NCBI GenBank assembly: GCA_001986395.2 | Contig: MQVO02000006.1 | Coordinates: forward strand, 62,001 to 126,000 | DNA length: 64,000 nt | Origin: Irpex lacteus | Lineage: Eukaryota; Basidiomycota; Agaricomycetes; Polyporales; Irpicaceae | Reading direction: 5' to 3' | Shown: one piece after another, positions 24,399 to 34,876 of the stretch | Layout of the letters: every line of letters starts with the position of its first letter | How positions within the stretch are numbered: the first letter of the stretch is position 1 | The notes under the pieces: model-generated | The model's input: the letters and a program-made list of their open reading frames with translations, nothing else | What the model was told of the DNA's origin: nothing | Databases searched by the model: none | Translations under genes and position numbers: made by a program

Positions 24399-25185
24399 AT
24401 GCCTCTCTGTTTCCCATCCAAGAACAACGACAGCATGTCCACCGACCCTACCATCCGCGAGTTCGAGAGAAGGATAGCCAACGAGGCAAAGACGGATCAG
24501 AAGAATCTCGACCATGCAATCCGTGATCTCAAGAACGCGGAGAAGTCCCACGAGAAAGCCATCAAGGTTAGTCGTGCCTACTCTCGTCTTCGGTCACACT
24601 GATACTTATGCTACAATACGTTAGAGCACTGACAAGGCTCAGCACAATGTTGATAAATCCGTCAACAATGAGCATAAGCGTGCTTCTGCGCTGAACAAGG
24701 CCGAGCACCAGCATGAGGCCGCTATCGCCGCTCAACAGAATGCTGAAAAGACTCTCAGCGTGAGTGTATGTCTACCATACCAACCAAACTCTTACTGACT
24801 CCTCTACAGTTAAAGAGACAGCATCAGCAGCGCCTTGAGCAAGACCTTCAGCAGCGCCGTGCAACTCTTGACGACTTCCAGCATCGCAAGGATGTCAACG
24901 ACGTGAGTGCCCTCCACGACTGAACACTACCCAGTCGGAGGCTGACACATCTTTTTGATAATTCAGCAACAACGTGAAATGAAGTTGTCTGACATCCACG
25001 CTGCAGCCGCCTCTCGTGCAGGCTCTCGCGCAAACAGCATAAACCGTGGGCCTCACAACGGCACACTCAACCCCGGTGCTGCACAGGGCGTCGAGAAGGC
25101 TGAAGGTCCCATCGGTCCTGGTGACCAGACTAACATCAAGCCTAATGGCTTGTCTGGCGCTGCGGGCCCTGATACGGCAGTGTAA
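24399..25185 (+). CDS. Coiled-coil protein (agaricomycete Ncp1-like), function unclear
   Basis: Four exons, about 205 residues. A short N-terminal arm is followed by REFERRIANEAKTDQKNLDH and about 110 residues of almost pure charged, Ala/Gln-rich heptad-like helix (KSTDKAQHNVDKSV, KRQHQQRLEQDLQQRR). The C-terminus is Gly/Asn/Pro-rich and flexible (GPIGPGDQTNIKPNGLSG). I recall similar basidiomycete proteins annotated 'DNA binding protein Ncp1', but nothing in the sequence shows DNA binding. No signal peptide or membrane segment. A strong TATA box suggests high or inducible expression. Confidence 0.75.
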
Positions 25186-25537
25186 AGTCTTTTCTCTGTC
25201 GATTCGAGCGTCCGGTGCTGTATCTTTGCTCATGCCCATTTACGACCCCTTCCACGATATCACTACGGATGAATCTATGGCAGCCCTCTTGTACTTGTAT
25301 ACCCCTTGTAATTCTTACTGTGCTCTTGATAATCTATAGTTAATTTTGCACGCCATGCCACCACGAGATCCTGAGCTCGCACGACGCGAAGGTCCAACGT
25401 TTCTTCTCTGCCTCAGGGAGACTACAAACTGAAGGTGCCAACCAATGAGGCGAACCCGATCTTATGGGCGTCTACGCCTGTCACGATACCTGCTTGACCC
25501 AGTACCCAAATAACACTGCTATTCACTACTCACTGCA

Positions 25538-27053
25538 ATGGCTCTCTTCGAAGTCCCGGGATGGTCAATACCAGAAGCACCGGTGTCTCTATCATCGAGT
25601 AACTCTAGAAAACGCAAACGGCCGGCCGATGCGGAGGCTGAAGTTCCAACCTCGTCGACGAAGTTGCATTCGGCGGTGAAAAATGTGGAGAAGCTTATGG
25701 CCTCCTTGGAAGATAATGGCGAGGCTACTTCCAAAACACAGAAGAATAGGAGGCAGAGGAAGGGACGAGATAGAGAGGAGGGTGAGCAGAAGAGGAAGGA
25801 GTTTGCGAGAGAGGCTCGACCAAATAAGCAGAAGGGCGAGCGGAAGCGAGAAGGAAATGGGACTGGAAAGAAACATGCAGAGATGGGCACTCCTGAAAGC
25901 TCTGCCAAGAAGACCAATGCAACGCCCACGAAGAAGCCCAAGAAAGACAAGGGCAAGGATGAGAAGTCACAGCCTCCTGCAGACTCGCAACCTGCGACCA
26001 GCAGTGCAAATGGCTCGTCTAGAGCGCAAGGCAAGAAAAAAGCGGAGGGCCTGACTTCTCTACAAGCTGATATGAAGAATAGTCTTGATGGTGCCAAGTT
26101 CAGGTGAGTCTGTGCGCGTTCTACTCCTGCTCTCGTTCACTCAGTGAACGCGAAATATTCCAATTACTTTTAGATGGATAAACGAAACTCTGTACAAATC
26201 GGACAGCTCTAGTGCACACGAGATGATGCGTGACAACCCCTCTGTGTTTTCTGAGGTTCGTATAGATCTATTCATCAACATTGCAATCATTATGTACTCA
26301 CCTTCCACCGCTTCCTGCTGTAGTATCATACGGGCTTCCGCCACCAAGTCCAATCCTGGCCCGACAATCCCGTCTCCCATTATATCTTCTCTCTTTCCTC
26401 CCGTCCAGCGGGTACACTCATAGTCGACCTAGGATGTGGAGACGCAGCGCTTGCGAAGGCACTCGTGCCCAAGGGTTTGGCCGTGATTTCGTACGACTTG
26501 GTATCGGACGGAGCATTTGTCGTAGAAGCCGACGTATGTGCGAGGGTGCCGCTACCTGGCGGTGAGGACGACGACGATGAATCAGGAGAAGGGAGAGCCC
26601 AGGTTGTGGACGTGGTGGTCTGCGCGTTGAGCTTGATGAGTACAAATTGGGTGGGATGTGTGAGAGAGGCTTGGAGGGTATTGAAGTTGAAGTACGCGTG
26701 TCTTTCTTTTCGAACGCTGCCTTATGTTGTCATCGCTTTCCCAACTGACATTGGTATTTTTGTAGGGGAGAATTGAAAATCGCAGAAGTGACCAGCCGGT
26801 TCACGGACATGGAAGCCTTCGTGTCCGTTGTGTCTGCTGTCGGATTCAAGCTGAAATCAAAGGTGCACCATCTTTTGCAAAACCGTCGACTTAATATTAA
26901 TTTTTTGTCGTGTTATCTTAGGACGATAGTAACACGCATTTCATACTGTTCGAGTTTGTCAAGGTCGCACGATCGAACAAGACAGACAAAGAGTGGCAAA
27001 AACTCATGGAACGAGGGAGCATACTCAAACCATGCGAATACAAACGTCGATGA
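25538..27053 (+). CDS. RRP8: 25S rRNA adenine-N(1) methyltransferase RRP8
   Basis: Nucleolar SAM-dependent enzyme that makes m1A in helix 25.1 of 25S rRNA (A645 in yeast). A long lysine-rich, low-complexity N-terminal half carries basic nuclear/nucleolar signals (SRKRKRPADAE, KKPKKDKGKDEK). The family block follows: FRWINETLYKSDSSSAHEMM, FSEYHTGFRHQVQSWP. Then come the SAM motif LIVDLGCGDAALAKAL, the acidic motif VISYDLVSD and the catalytic-core VVDVVVCALSLMSTNW. The C-terminus ends CEYKRR. Five exons; a stop-containing intron follows FSE. Complete. Confidence 0.93.
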
Positions 27054-27133
27054 CGGCAGTTAACCATCTACAGTACTTTACATCTCTTTCAATATATCGA
27101 TATTGTACATTTGGTAATTGCTTTCTCTCCATC

Positions 27134-28553
27134 TCAAGCACGAGGAGGCACCTCCAGAGTGCGACCTTCCTTCGAGCTCTTATACGCCAACTCGATGATC
27201 TCGATCACTTCGGCGGATTCTTCCCACTTGACGGCGGGAGGTGTGCCGTTTCGGATCGCGCTCGCGACATCCTTGAACAGACCGCTATAATTGCCCTTCG
27301 CCGTCGAAGGCCATCTACAAATAACCGGACATTATGAGTACCCGCTTCTGCAGTGCCAGATGAAATTACTCACGTAGACTTCACAACCTCGCTCTCTCCC
27401 TTCAGATTCTCCACGGTCCCATAGATCGCCTCAGGCTCCTGTCCATACGCTGCATTCGTGAGGATGTCAGCTGGCTTGGGGATCACCTTGAGTTGGTCCT
27501 CTTGTACGTCTACGCCAAACTTGCTGAATGTGCCTGTGGTGCCGCGCACGACGTACCGAACTTGGGGTGACTTGACGGAGAGAATAGCACCTCGAAGGAT
27601 GACCTTGAACGAAGTTGGCTTGACTGGTGACGGAGTGCCTGCAGGTGGTGTGCGAGGGCGTAGTGGAGGAAAATAGTGAACTATGAAAAGTTACGATCAA
27701 CTGGTCAGACCAGGTTCTGAGGTAAAGCACAAGTTATGAGATGCATACGTTGTCGTCGACGCTCTCGTGACCTATGCCACGGATGTTTTCAATGTGGGCG
27801 GTGACGCGCAAGGGCCGACCAAAGAGGACGAGTGCTTGGTCGATGGTGTGGGCGCCGAGATCGTACACCAGGCCGTTAGCGGGGATAGGCTCGTCTTTCC
27901 AGCTTCCCTTCAGTGTCGCACGGTACCTGTCGAACCTGCAGAGCACATTATCTCAGCTTGAACTGTCAATCGAACCAGGCTGATATTGGCGTACCTAGAC
28001 TCAAATTCGTACAGTGTACCGAGAGACTTGGGATCAGATCCAGGAAGATCGAGTAGAGCGCGAAGAGCCAGGAAGTCAGAGTCCCAACGACGGTTCTGGT
28101 AAGGGTACAGAACCAAGTTCTTTGATTTGGCTATTGCGCCAAGTTCGAGTGCTTGTTCAAACGTTGCCGTGAGTGGCTTGTCCACCAACGCTTAAAGGAA
28201 TCAAAATTAGTTTCATATAATGAGCACGTTGGTGGGCAGTTCTAGTGACACTTACCATGCTTTCCTGACTCCAAAACCTTCTTGGCAAACTCGTAGTGGG
28301 TTTCACTGGGTGTCCCGACGATGACCAGCTCGATCTCCGGGTCGGCAAGAACGTCGTCGAGAGTGTTGTATATTTTTACTCCATTTGCTGCTTCAGGACC
28401 GAACCTGGCTTGGAGCTTCCCTCCTGGGCCTTGGGGGTGTCGCTCGAGCACCGCGACGAGGTTGAAGAGCTCAGGAAAAGCGAGGGTGAAAGGAGCATGG
28501 AACGTCAAGCCTGCGAGGCCTACTCCGAGGATAGCTGTCTTGATTGGTGCCAT
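27134..28553 (-). CDS. Gfo/Idh/MocA-family oxidoreductase, apparent frame break
   Basis: NAD(P)-dependent oxidoreductase. The N-terminal Rossmann fold reads KTAILGVGLAGLTFHAPF; the cofactor-loop region has VIVGTPSETHYEFAKKVL and HALVDKPLTATFEQA, with the family's catalytic-type Lys in the DKP motif. The substrate domain has LYPYQNRRWDSDFLALRALL and GLVYDLGAHTIDQALVLFG. The C-terminal half contains VRYVVRGTTGTFSKFGVDVQ and EAIYGTVE. The exon that follows VDDN opens in frame as FTIFLHY, but the downstream conserved sequence (PVKPTSFKVILRG) is in another frame. So there is an apparent single-nucleotide shift near 27650-27675. Otherwise complete, about 375 residues. The 3' end is 80 bases from the convergent RRP8 stop. 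Confidence 0.82.
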
Positions 28554-29043
28554 GGTGTGTAAATAGACTGTACGGTTTTTGTTAGTTGAGATTATTTATA
28601 AGAGAGAGGTAGAACGCACTGTGGGTGCTGCTGGGGGTTGAACAGAGAGAAAGAGTTCGCCAAAAATTGTACTGGCGAGTCCTGATTATAAACGCAGCTG
28701 CTGATCTCGACTACATCATCTAGTATTGCGTCTCGGCCTTCGGACCGGCGGAATGGGCAGAGCTGCAGCACAAACTAATCTTCCGTCCTCTGGATAGCAG
28801 ATAAGAGTCACGGAACTACAACAACTATGGTTCAGGAAAAAAGAAGTTTTGCGCAATTGCCGACCACGGGAATGTTTACAAAGCACGAAACTACATGGAC
28901 CGGTCATATTCATCGACGGGAGTACAGTGCAGCACTACGGTGGGTATAATACAAAGAATAGGTAAGTAATACTAAGCAGATCAGGGTGGAGGGGGTATCG
29001 GAGGTGGGTCGTAGCTGGGACGATATATTCAGCCACGCAAAAT
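28554..29043. other. Intergenic, nothing recognised
   Basis: Upstream of the Gfo/Idh oxidoreductase and downstream of the MARVEL gene, both minus strand. No gene, RNA or repeat supported. Confidence 0.5.
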
Positions 29044-29957
29044 TTACACGGTGGCACTTCCAGTGTAGCCAGATACAGGGGAGGCGGTCTGCTGAGGAGG
29101 GTAGGTTTGCTGCAACATGGGAGCTTGGTGTTGCTGCTGTGTGACTGGCACCTTGTTCTCGGTGCCGAAGTCGGTGGCAGTAGAGCCGGAGGTCGCATCA
29201 CGGACGCTCGACTTCCAGACTGGTGCACCCTTGTTCTGTGCGGTAATGCTGACAGTGAGGAGGGGCACGAGGTAGCCAGTAACTACATGTCGATAAAAGT
29301 AAGTCAGCATTTCCAATTTATGTGCACTGGTAAACGGATGCAACTACTAGTACTCACGTGCGAACCAAGTAAGCCATCCAAAGGCCGTGATAGCCTTGGA
29401 CTCATTGCAGCCGGTGACAAACCACGAGGGTACGTAGAAGTAGTCGTTCAGATTGCAGTCCTCTCCTGAGATGGCGTTGGATGAGTCGGCAGCTGATGCA
29501 AGCCACAGGACCCAGAGTATCCCTTGAAAATGATATGTAATGAGCTATATGGCCGTCACACTCATCTGAGTGAAGCCTCACCGAGCCAGACAAGCTCAAC
29601 AAGAATGAGCGAAGTGAAGGCTCCGCGACGAAGTAAATCAATAACAAACCTGCCAGTTTGGTGTTAGTTCAATGCTCATCAATGTATCAGCGGGAGAGGA
29701 AAGCTCACGCACATGGTGGGGATCGTGATCAGTGTCAAAAGAGACACGGCGAGAGCAAACGCGTTGAAGGTATAGTAAAACTCATATTGGTTGGTGATGG
29801 AGAGTAGGTGTGCTGAAAGGCCCAACTCTATGATCGCGAACACAGTGACAACGCCTGTGTGATCGACAACCAGTCAGTGGCGTAAAACACGGTGAATGGG
29901 ACGAAACTCACCAAAGATTATTGTTCTAATGAGGGTCAAGGGGAGTTGTCCGGCCAT
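29044..29957 (-). CDS. Four-helix membrane protein, MARVEL-like
   Basis: About 230 residues in five exons. Four hydrophobic segments are visible: GVVTVFAIIELGLSAHLL near the start, FNAFALAVSLLTLITIP, FTSLILVELVWLGILWVLW, and ITAFGWLTWFALTGYLVPLL. A luminal or extracellular loop has cysteines (GEDCNLNDYFYV, VTGCNESKA). The cytoplasmic tail is Gln/Thr/Pro-rich (VTQQQHQAPMLQQ, YPPQQTASP). The topology and charged N-terminus (MAGQLPLTLIRTIIFG) fit fungal MARVEL-domain proteins that organise plasma-membrane or vesicle microdomains. Domain identity is by topology and pattern; the specific function is unknown. Confidence 0.75.
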
Positions 29958-31737
29958 GGCGCACCGCTTCGTCGGAGGATATCAAGAGTGGGGGAAATAA
30001 CAGAGCACGTCGACGAGAGCAGCGACTACTGCCTCTAAATAAGGTCGTCCGTCACTCGCTTAATAAGTCCAAGACAGGCTTGTGTTGACGGTTGCTGTGC
30101 CTTGTCCGCGCTATATCCTGACCTGAAAAACACAACTATGTTTGTACGCGATTAATTCATCTGTCAAACCTGTAGCACCCCCATCGAAAAGGAAAAGTGC
30201 CGGCACCAATCTGCACCTCATTTCCGCCGAGGCGGGAGCGCGCCGCGGGTGGGGATTATGCAGTGCAAACGATCAATTGTGAGTCCATCTTGTTTTTGGG
30301 GGCATCTGGTGTGGCTTGGTTTTCAAGGCCGGAGCGAGTGGAGGTGATCTAGTGCTTGTGTCAGATCCACCAACCATATGACGCCTGGTTCTCGAGTGAC
30401 CAGTATGTCGGAAGTCGCAAGATAAAATCGCATTAGGACATACGAATTCAATAGACTGTGCCACCAAGTACCTGACAGATCGAAACAGCCGGCGTTCACG
30501 ATATGAGACGAAATCCAGAACTGACGGAGACCAAATGATGTGCGGGAAGCTGGCAGTATAAGCGCCATCGACGGAGGCGCTGCACACTAAATCAAACTCG
30601 GTGCCTTATGCGGTAATTGAGTTAGAATGACAACAGGGGCGACAATCACAGCCATTGTCACCAACGCGCTGTTAACACGTACTCTTGGCATGACTTAGTA
30701 CGTACCCAACTGACCCGCCTTTGTCTTCTTGTGATCGTTTTCTCGGCGAGGGACATCATGGAGCAGATCCTGTGCAAAACGAGGAGTCAATGCAATACTA
30801 TCATGATAATCGCCGTCTAACATCACGAGGTAGTCTTACATACCTGACCTGCAATATCCTCAAGCAGCCTTCCGAACACCCCGGAATACCAATGAAGAGA
30901 GTCGTTATCCTAGGAGGCATGTCACCGATGTCGCGATCGGTGTCCGTCTTGTTGATAATTTTGATAGATGAGAGTTGCCATGCAGGGGACACATGCTGCC
31001 GCTCGTAGCTACCCGAGCCCGCGGACAACAATTCGGGCGCACGTACACAAGGGCGTAAGGTTAGTGGTAAGTTGCCGCTGACCCTCCCTTTACCCTACTG
31101 AGAGACGCTTGCACCTACTTCGCTGGAGGTCAGAGACATAATAGTCAATAACGGACATTACTAAGCCTGAGAAGTCTCAGCACAACTCACCAGGCGTGAG
31201 TACTTGAGTCTTGAAGCAAAAGTTTGCCATCATAACTATCACGCAATAACTGCCAGTACAGAAGCAGGATGGTATATTGAGAAAAGCGCATAAAAGGCGA
31301 TAAAGTTACAGGCGACTGTACAAACAATGCATTAGCCGGTGTTCGCCTTAAAAGCAGATGAACCTTAATCGCGTACCTGAGGAACGAACGTGGCTGCATT
31401 GAAAGAGAGCTAAATGATAAGAGGTAGAGTAGAACGCCGCCACGGTCACAGTTGCGATAAATACTCGAAGACAACTAAATGATCCATCCAATTCGAGTGA
31501 GGAAGGGTATTACAAAATCAACACAGCAAGTACCCAATAGAAGCAAACGCAAGAGAGTAGTCTCTCGCAGGGACGAAAGAATGAAGAAACGAAACCCCTC
31601 GGCAACCATCTTGAGACAGCGATGGCAAATAGTGGGCCCGATCCAGAGCATGACTTGTCGTGGCGACATCGTGAAAGTCGGAGAGGGTAGGCGGCGGGAG
31701 GAAAACGGCCACCGGACCCTGCATAAGATACCTGAGG
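29958..31737. other. Gene-poor 1.8 kb
   Basis: Only short reading frames on both strands, none with protein-like composition or splice-supported continuation. No RNA gene, terminal repeat or transposase fragment recognised. Confidence 0.5.
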
Positions 31738-32522
31738 TCAGGTAGACGCAGTTTGAATCTTATCGTACTCCTCCTCCGATATAATAAAGTGTGCGTTACG
31801 CTTGCCGTCGATGCTTGGAACAGGTGCCCATATAGCGTGCAGGTTGAACCAACCACCAATGCTGGGGGTATCCGACTCGTCCGTGCTACGTCCAGGGCCA
31901 GTGAGAGCGTCGAGGTTGCCACTAGTTACCGCCGCGAGCATAGATTCTTCGCCTGCATGCTCGAGTGAGCCGTAATCAAGACGAGGATGATACACAGCGA
32001 GACTGTGCAGAAGCAGGTGGCAGCCCATGATGAAAACAAGGACTGCCATGAGGACAGTTGTGCAAGCGCGGCCTTTGAGGGACCAAGAGGATGATTGCTC
32101 TTCGAAAGTAGGATGCATGGGTGAAACTGGAAGCTTGATTTCCGAGGGAAGACGGCGGTGGAAGACACGGGGAGCCTTTGGCAGGGAAGGCATAAACTTG
32201 GATACACGCTCGCGGAACGTAGGCTGAGGCTGAGCAGCCAGGAAAGCAATTGAGAAGTCTTTCTCGCCGACAGGAGAAGACGGTGTTACGATGATGGCAG
32301 GAAGAGCGGCCTTCTCGTCCACAAGAGGAAGCGTAAGATCTATAGGGGGCAACCATTAGAGCAGAGATAGGCTTTCAATTTGAAAACAACGCACCAAGTG
32401 GGGCAGGAATCAAAGTGTAATCCAGGCGCTGGGGAAAGCGGTTAAGACGAGGAGGACCTGGAGACGATGGTCAGTTCATCACGCGATGTGCGACGGAAAG
32501 GGGGCTCACCTGAACGACGCAT
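31738..32522 (-). CDS. Single-pass membrane protein, function unknown
   Basis: Three exons, about 226 residues: a short first exon MRRSG, then PPRLNRFPQRLDYTLIPAPL, then the long exon from DLTLPLVDEKAALPAI. One transmembrane helix is predicted at about residues 120-140 (TTVLMAVLVFIMGCHLLLHSL), preceded by basic and Pro-rich cytosol-like sequence and followed by about 85 residues. These end in a compact tail with GGWFNLHAIWAPVPSIDG and HFIISEEEYDKIQT. Topology looks type II. No family recognised. Its start is 366 bases from the divergent WDR89-like gene. Confidence 0.7.
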
Positions 32523-32888
32523 GATTGCAAATCTATATGATAAAGCAGGTAGTAAAACAAGCAAGTTAGATGAGGGCTTCTAGGAAGGGTAGTGATGTGC
32601 GAAGTGTTTTTGCTAGAATTAGCGGAAATGAGCGTGGGTGAAAGGAGAGTAAGTGCACTGAAGAGTGCGTTGGAAGTCAACAGAGGATGCTGAAAAGCAA
32701 CGACGGTGCCAGAAGGTCGCTGAGAAAGGCGAGACAGTGGCAAGGATGAGAGGAGAGAGGAAAACAAGAGTTCGTTGGCACAGCCGTCGTCGCCGCCAGG
32801 GATGCTGACAAGCGCCTGTCGCCAAGCAAGACACCGTTGGCGCGTTCCACCGGCAACAAACAAAAATTACCATCTCTTGATTCTGACG

Positions 32889-34384
32889 ATGTCCCTCGTC
32901 GACTCGGCAGCGTTTACAACCACCTCGAGGACGATCAGGACAGTCACATTGCCTGCAGAGGCATACGTGCTGTCTCTCGCGTCCTTGCCATCGCTGTACG
33001 CCGCATCCTCCTCTGCACCGACAAATGCGATCCACCTGTTCGACAAGACTAATCTACGCGCCGTATCAACTCTGCCGGGCCACGATGACGCGGTAACGAG
33101 CATGAGAGTGGTCAGCAACTTCTCGGGCTTAGCCCGCGAGGTCCTCGTTTCGTCAGGGAAAGATGCGTTCATCAAGGTCTGGGACGAGCGGACAGGCTGC
33201 GCTGCCGTGCAAAGTGAGTTTCCTCTTTTCGTCCTTCTGGTAGTGTATTACGCGGCTGAACTCAAGACGAGCCGTTTGAACAGTGCATGCGCTTTCGTCC
33301 GGGAGGAGTCGCCCCTTGCTGTCTTGCGATGTCTCTCCAGACGGGTTGACTGTCGCAGCAGGCACCATTCTAGAGGGGGATGATGCCTCTCTCTTGTATT
33401 GGTAGGTTCTCATTACGGTGCCAATTGAAGCTCCTGACACCCGCTCAGGGACCCACGCAATCCGGCGGCCCCACTACGCACGCATACATACACACACTCT
33501 GACGATATAACCGCTGTACACTTCCTCAAGTCGCACGGCTCATCGCAAAATATATTATTGTCCGCGTCCACGGACGGCCTGGTCTGCACGTCAAATTCAG
33601 ACGAAGACGATGAAGACGAAGCTGGGCTGCATGTCGGGAACTGGGGTTGCAGTGTTGCTCAAGCAGGCTGGGTCCGCGGACGTTCGGGAGCCTTTGGTAT
33701 CTGGAGTTCTAGCGACATGGAAACTTTCGGTCTATGGACCGGCGAGGTACGCTGTTTGAACTAGAACTAGACCGCGAGGTACAGAGGTTGTCTGACATAC
33801 GTGTATCGCAGTTCGACAAGGTACATGATGTTGACATCCGTCAGCCGTCAATACATCGGCAGGACTTGACATGGGTCACCGACTATCTTATTGGATGTCA
33901 CAATAACGATGTTATTCCTTCAAACCGCGATAACGACTTAAGCTTATTCTTAGGATCCAACGAGTGAGTCTAAAAGTGGTACTTCTCTTCTCCCGAGTTC
34001 GAGCTAAGTTATATGTGAACTTTATTAGAGGAGATATCGCTCTCATCACAAGGTCGACATTTTCCGACACTACTACACCCTGGACGATGGAGCGACTTTG
34101 GAAGCTCGGCCATGCCGGAGTGGTGAGATCTGTTCTGTGGGACGAACAGGTACGGTGAACGAGCGTGTTTACGTCACACACGGATCTAACGCTTTTCCGG
34201 CCTTGTTCTGCAGAATAACATCCTTTTGACCGGCGGCGAGGATGCAAAATTGAATGTATGGCCCTGTCCACCATTATCCTCGGAATCCTCGGACCTCGGG
34301 AGTGGTAAACGCGAGAGTGACGCGACGGATATGGACGTGGACGAAGAAGACAGGTCGCCAAACCGGAAGAAGCGACGATCGTAG
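32889..34384 (+). CDS. WD40-repeat protein, WDR89-like
   Basis: Seven or so exons. WD-type repeats are visible: HLFDKTNLRAVSTLPGHDDAVTS-like sequence, then VLVSSGKDAFIKVWDERTG, LLYWDPRNPAAPLRTHTYTHSDDITAVHF, ILLSASTDGLVCTSN, and GHAGVVRSVLWDEQNNILLTGGEDAKLNVWP. The acidic insertion SDEDDEDEAG follows the third clear repeat. The order and spacing, with an acidic insertion after 'STDGLV', match the WDR89 group, a poorly characterised beta-propeller adaptor. The C-terminus is acidic then basic (MDVDEEDRSPNRKKRRS), consistent with nuclear localisation. About 400 residues. Confidence 0.75.
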
Positions 34385-34876
34385 GTCGCTCCGTGACTCT
34401 ACACGCCCAACTAGCCAGTCAGAGTCCAGCCATCCTTGTACATATTCACGAATGTGAGGCCAGGCCTCCAAGCACATGATTCTGGTTGTTTTCTGGGTGT
34501 CATTCTCCGTCACTGTCTTAGTCAACGGCAACTTAGAATCTCCACTTTTTCACTGAAGATGAGTTCATCAGCTAGGACTTCATGCGGTAATGGTCCGATC
34601 CCTGATCCATGTCTTTCTCACTCCTTGTTACCTTTACAGCACGTTACGGTATGTGGGTCATCTATGGATATGTTTTTTGATAAGCCAAGATGCTGTCGTT
34701 CCGCGCCTGCAGCATATTGGCTTCCTACGCATGCGCACTATCACGGGAGACTTGATTCGCCAAGTCGCTAACGGGCGTATCAATACGAAATACGACGTGC
34801 ATATAAATCCAGCGCCCTTGGCCTACCATATAAAACATATCTGGTCTCCCCCTCATCTGCCATAAAGCTTTCCCCG
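34385..34876. other. Intergenic, promoter of P450 paralogue 2
   Basis: No gene supported. TATAAAT at 34802-34808 and a second TATAAAA at about 34831 precede the P450 ATG. Confidence 0.5.
34802..34808 (+). promoter_or_regulatory. TATA box of P450 at 34877
   Basis: TATAAAT 69 bases before the first intact anchor-encoding exon. A further TATAAAA lies about 25 bases closer to the gene. Confidence 0.5.

Noticed and set aside
25405..25430. About 20-base similarity to 16655-16680 (CTCTGCCTCAGGGAGACTA / CTCTGCCTTAGGGAGACTA)
   Set aside because: Too short and without extension on either side; probably chance, though a dispersed repeat cannot be excluded without a genome search.
30273..31474. Several 80-100 codon frames on the minus strand
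   Set aside because: Mutually overlapping with other frames, no conserved motif and no consistent splice joins; treated as non-coding.
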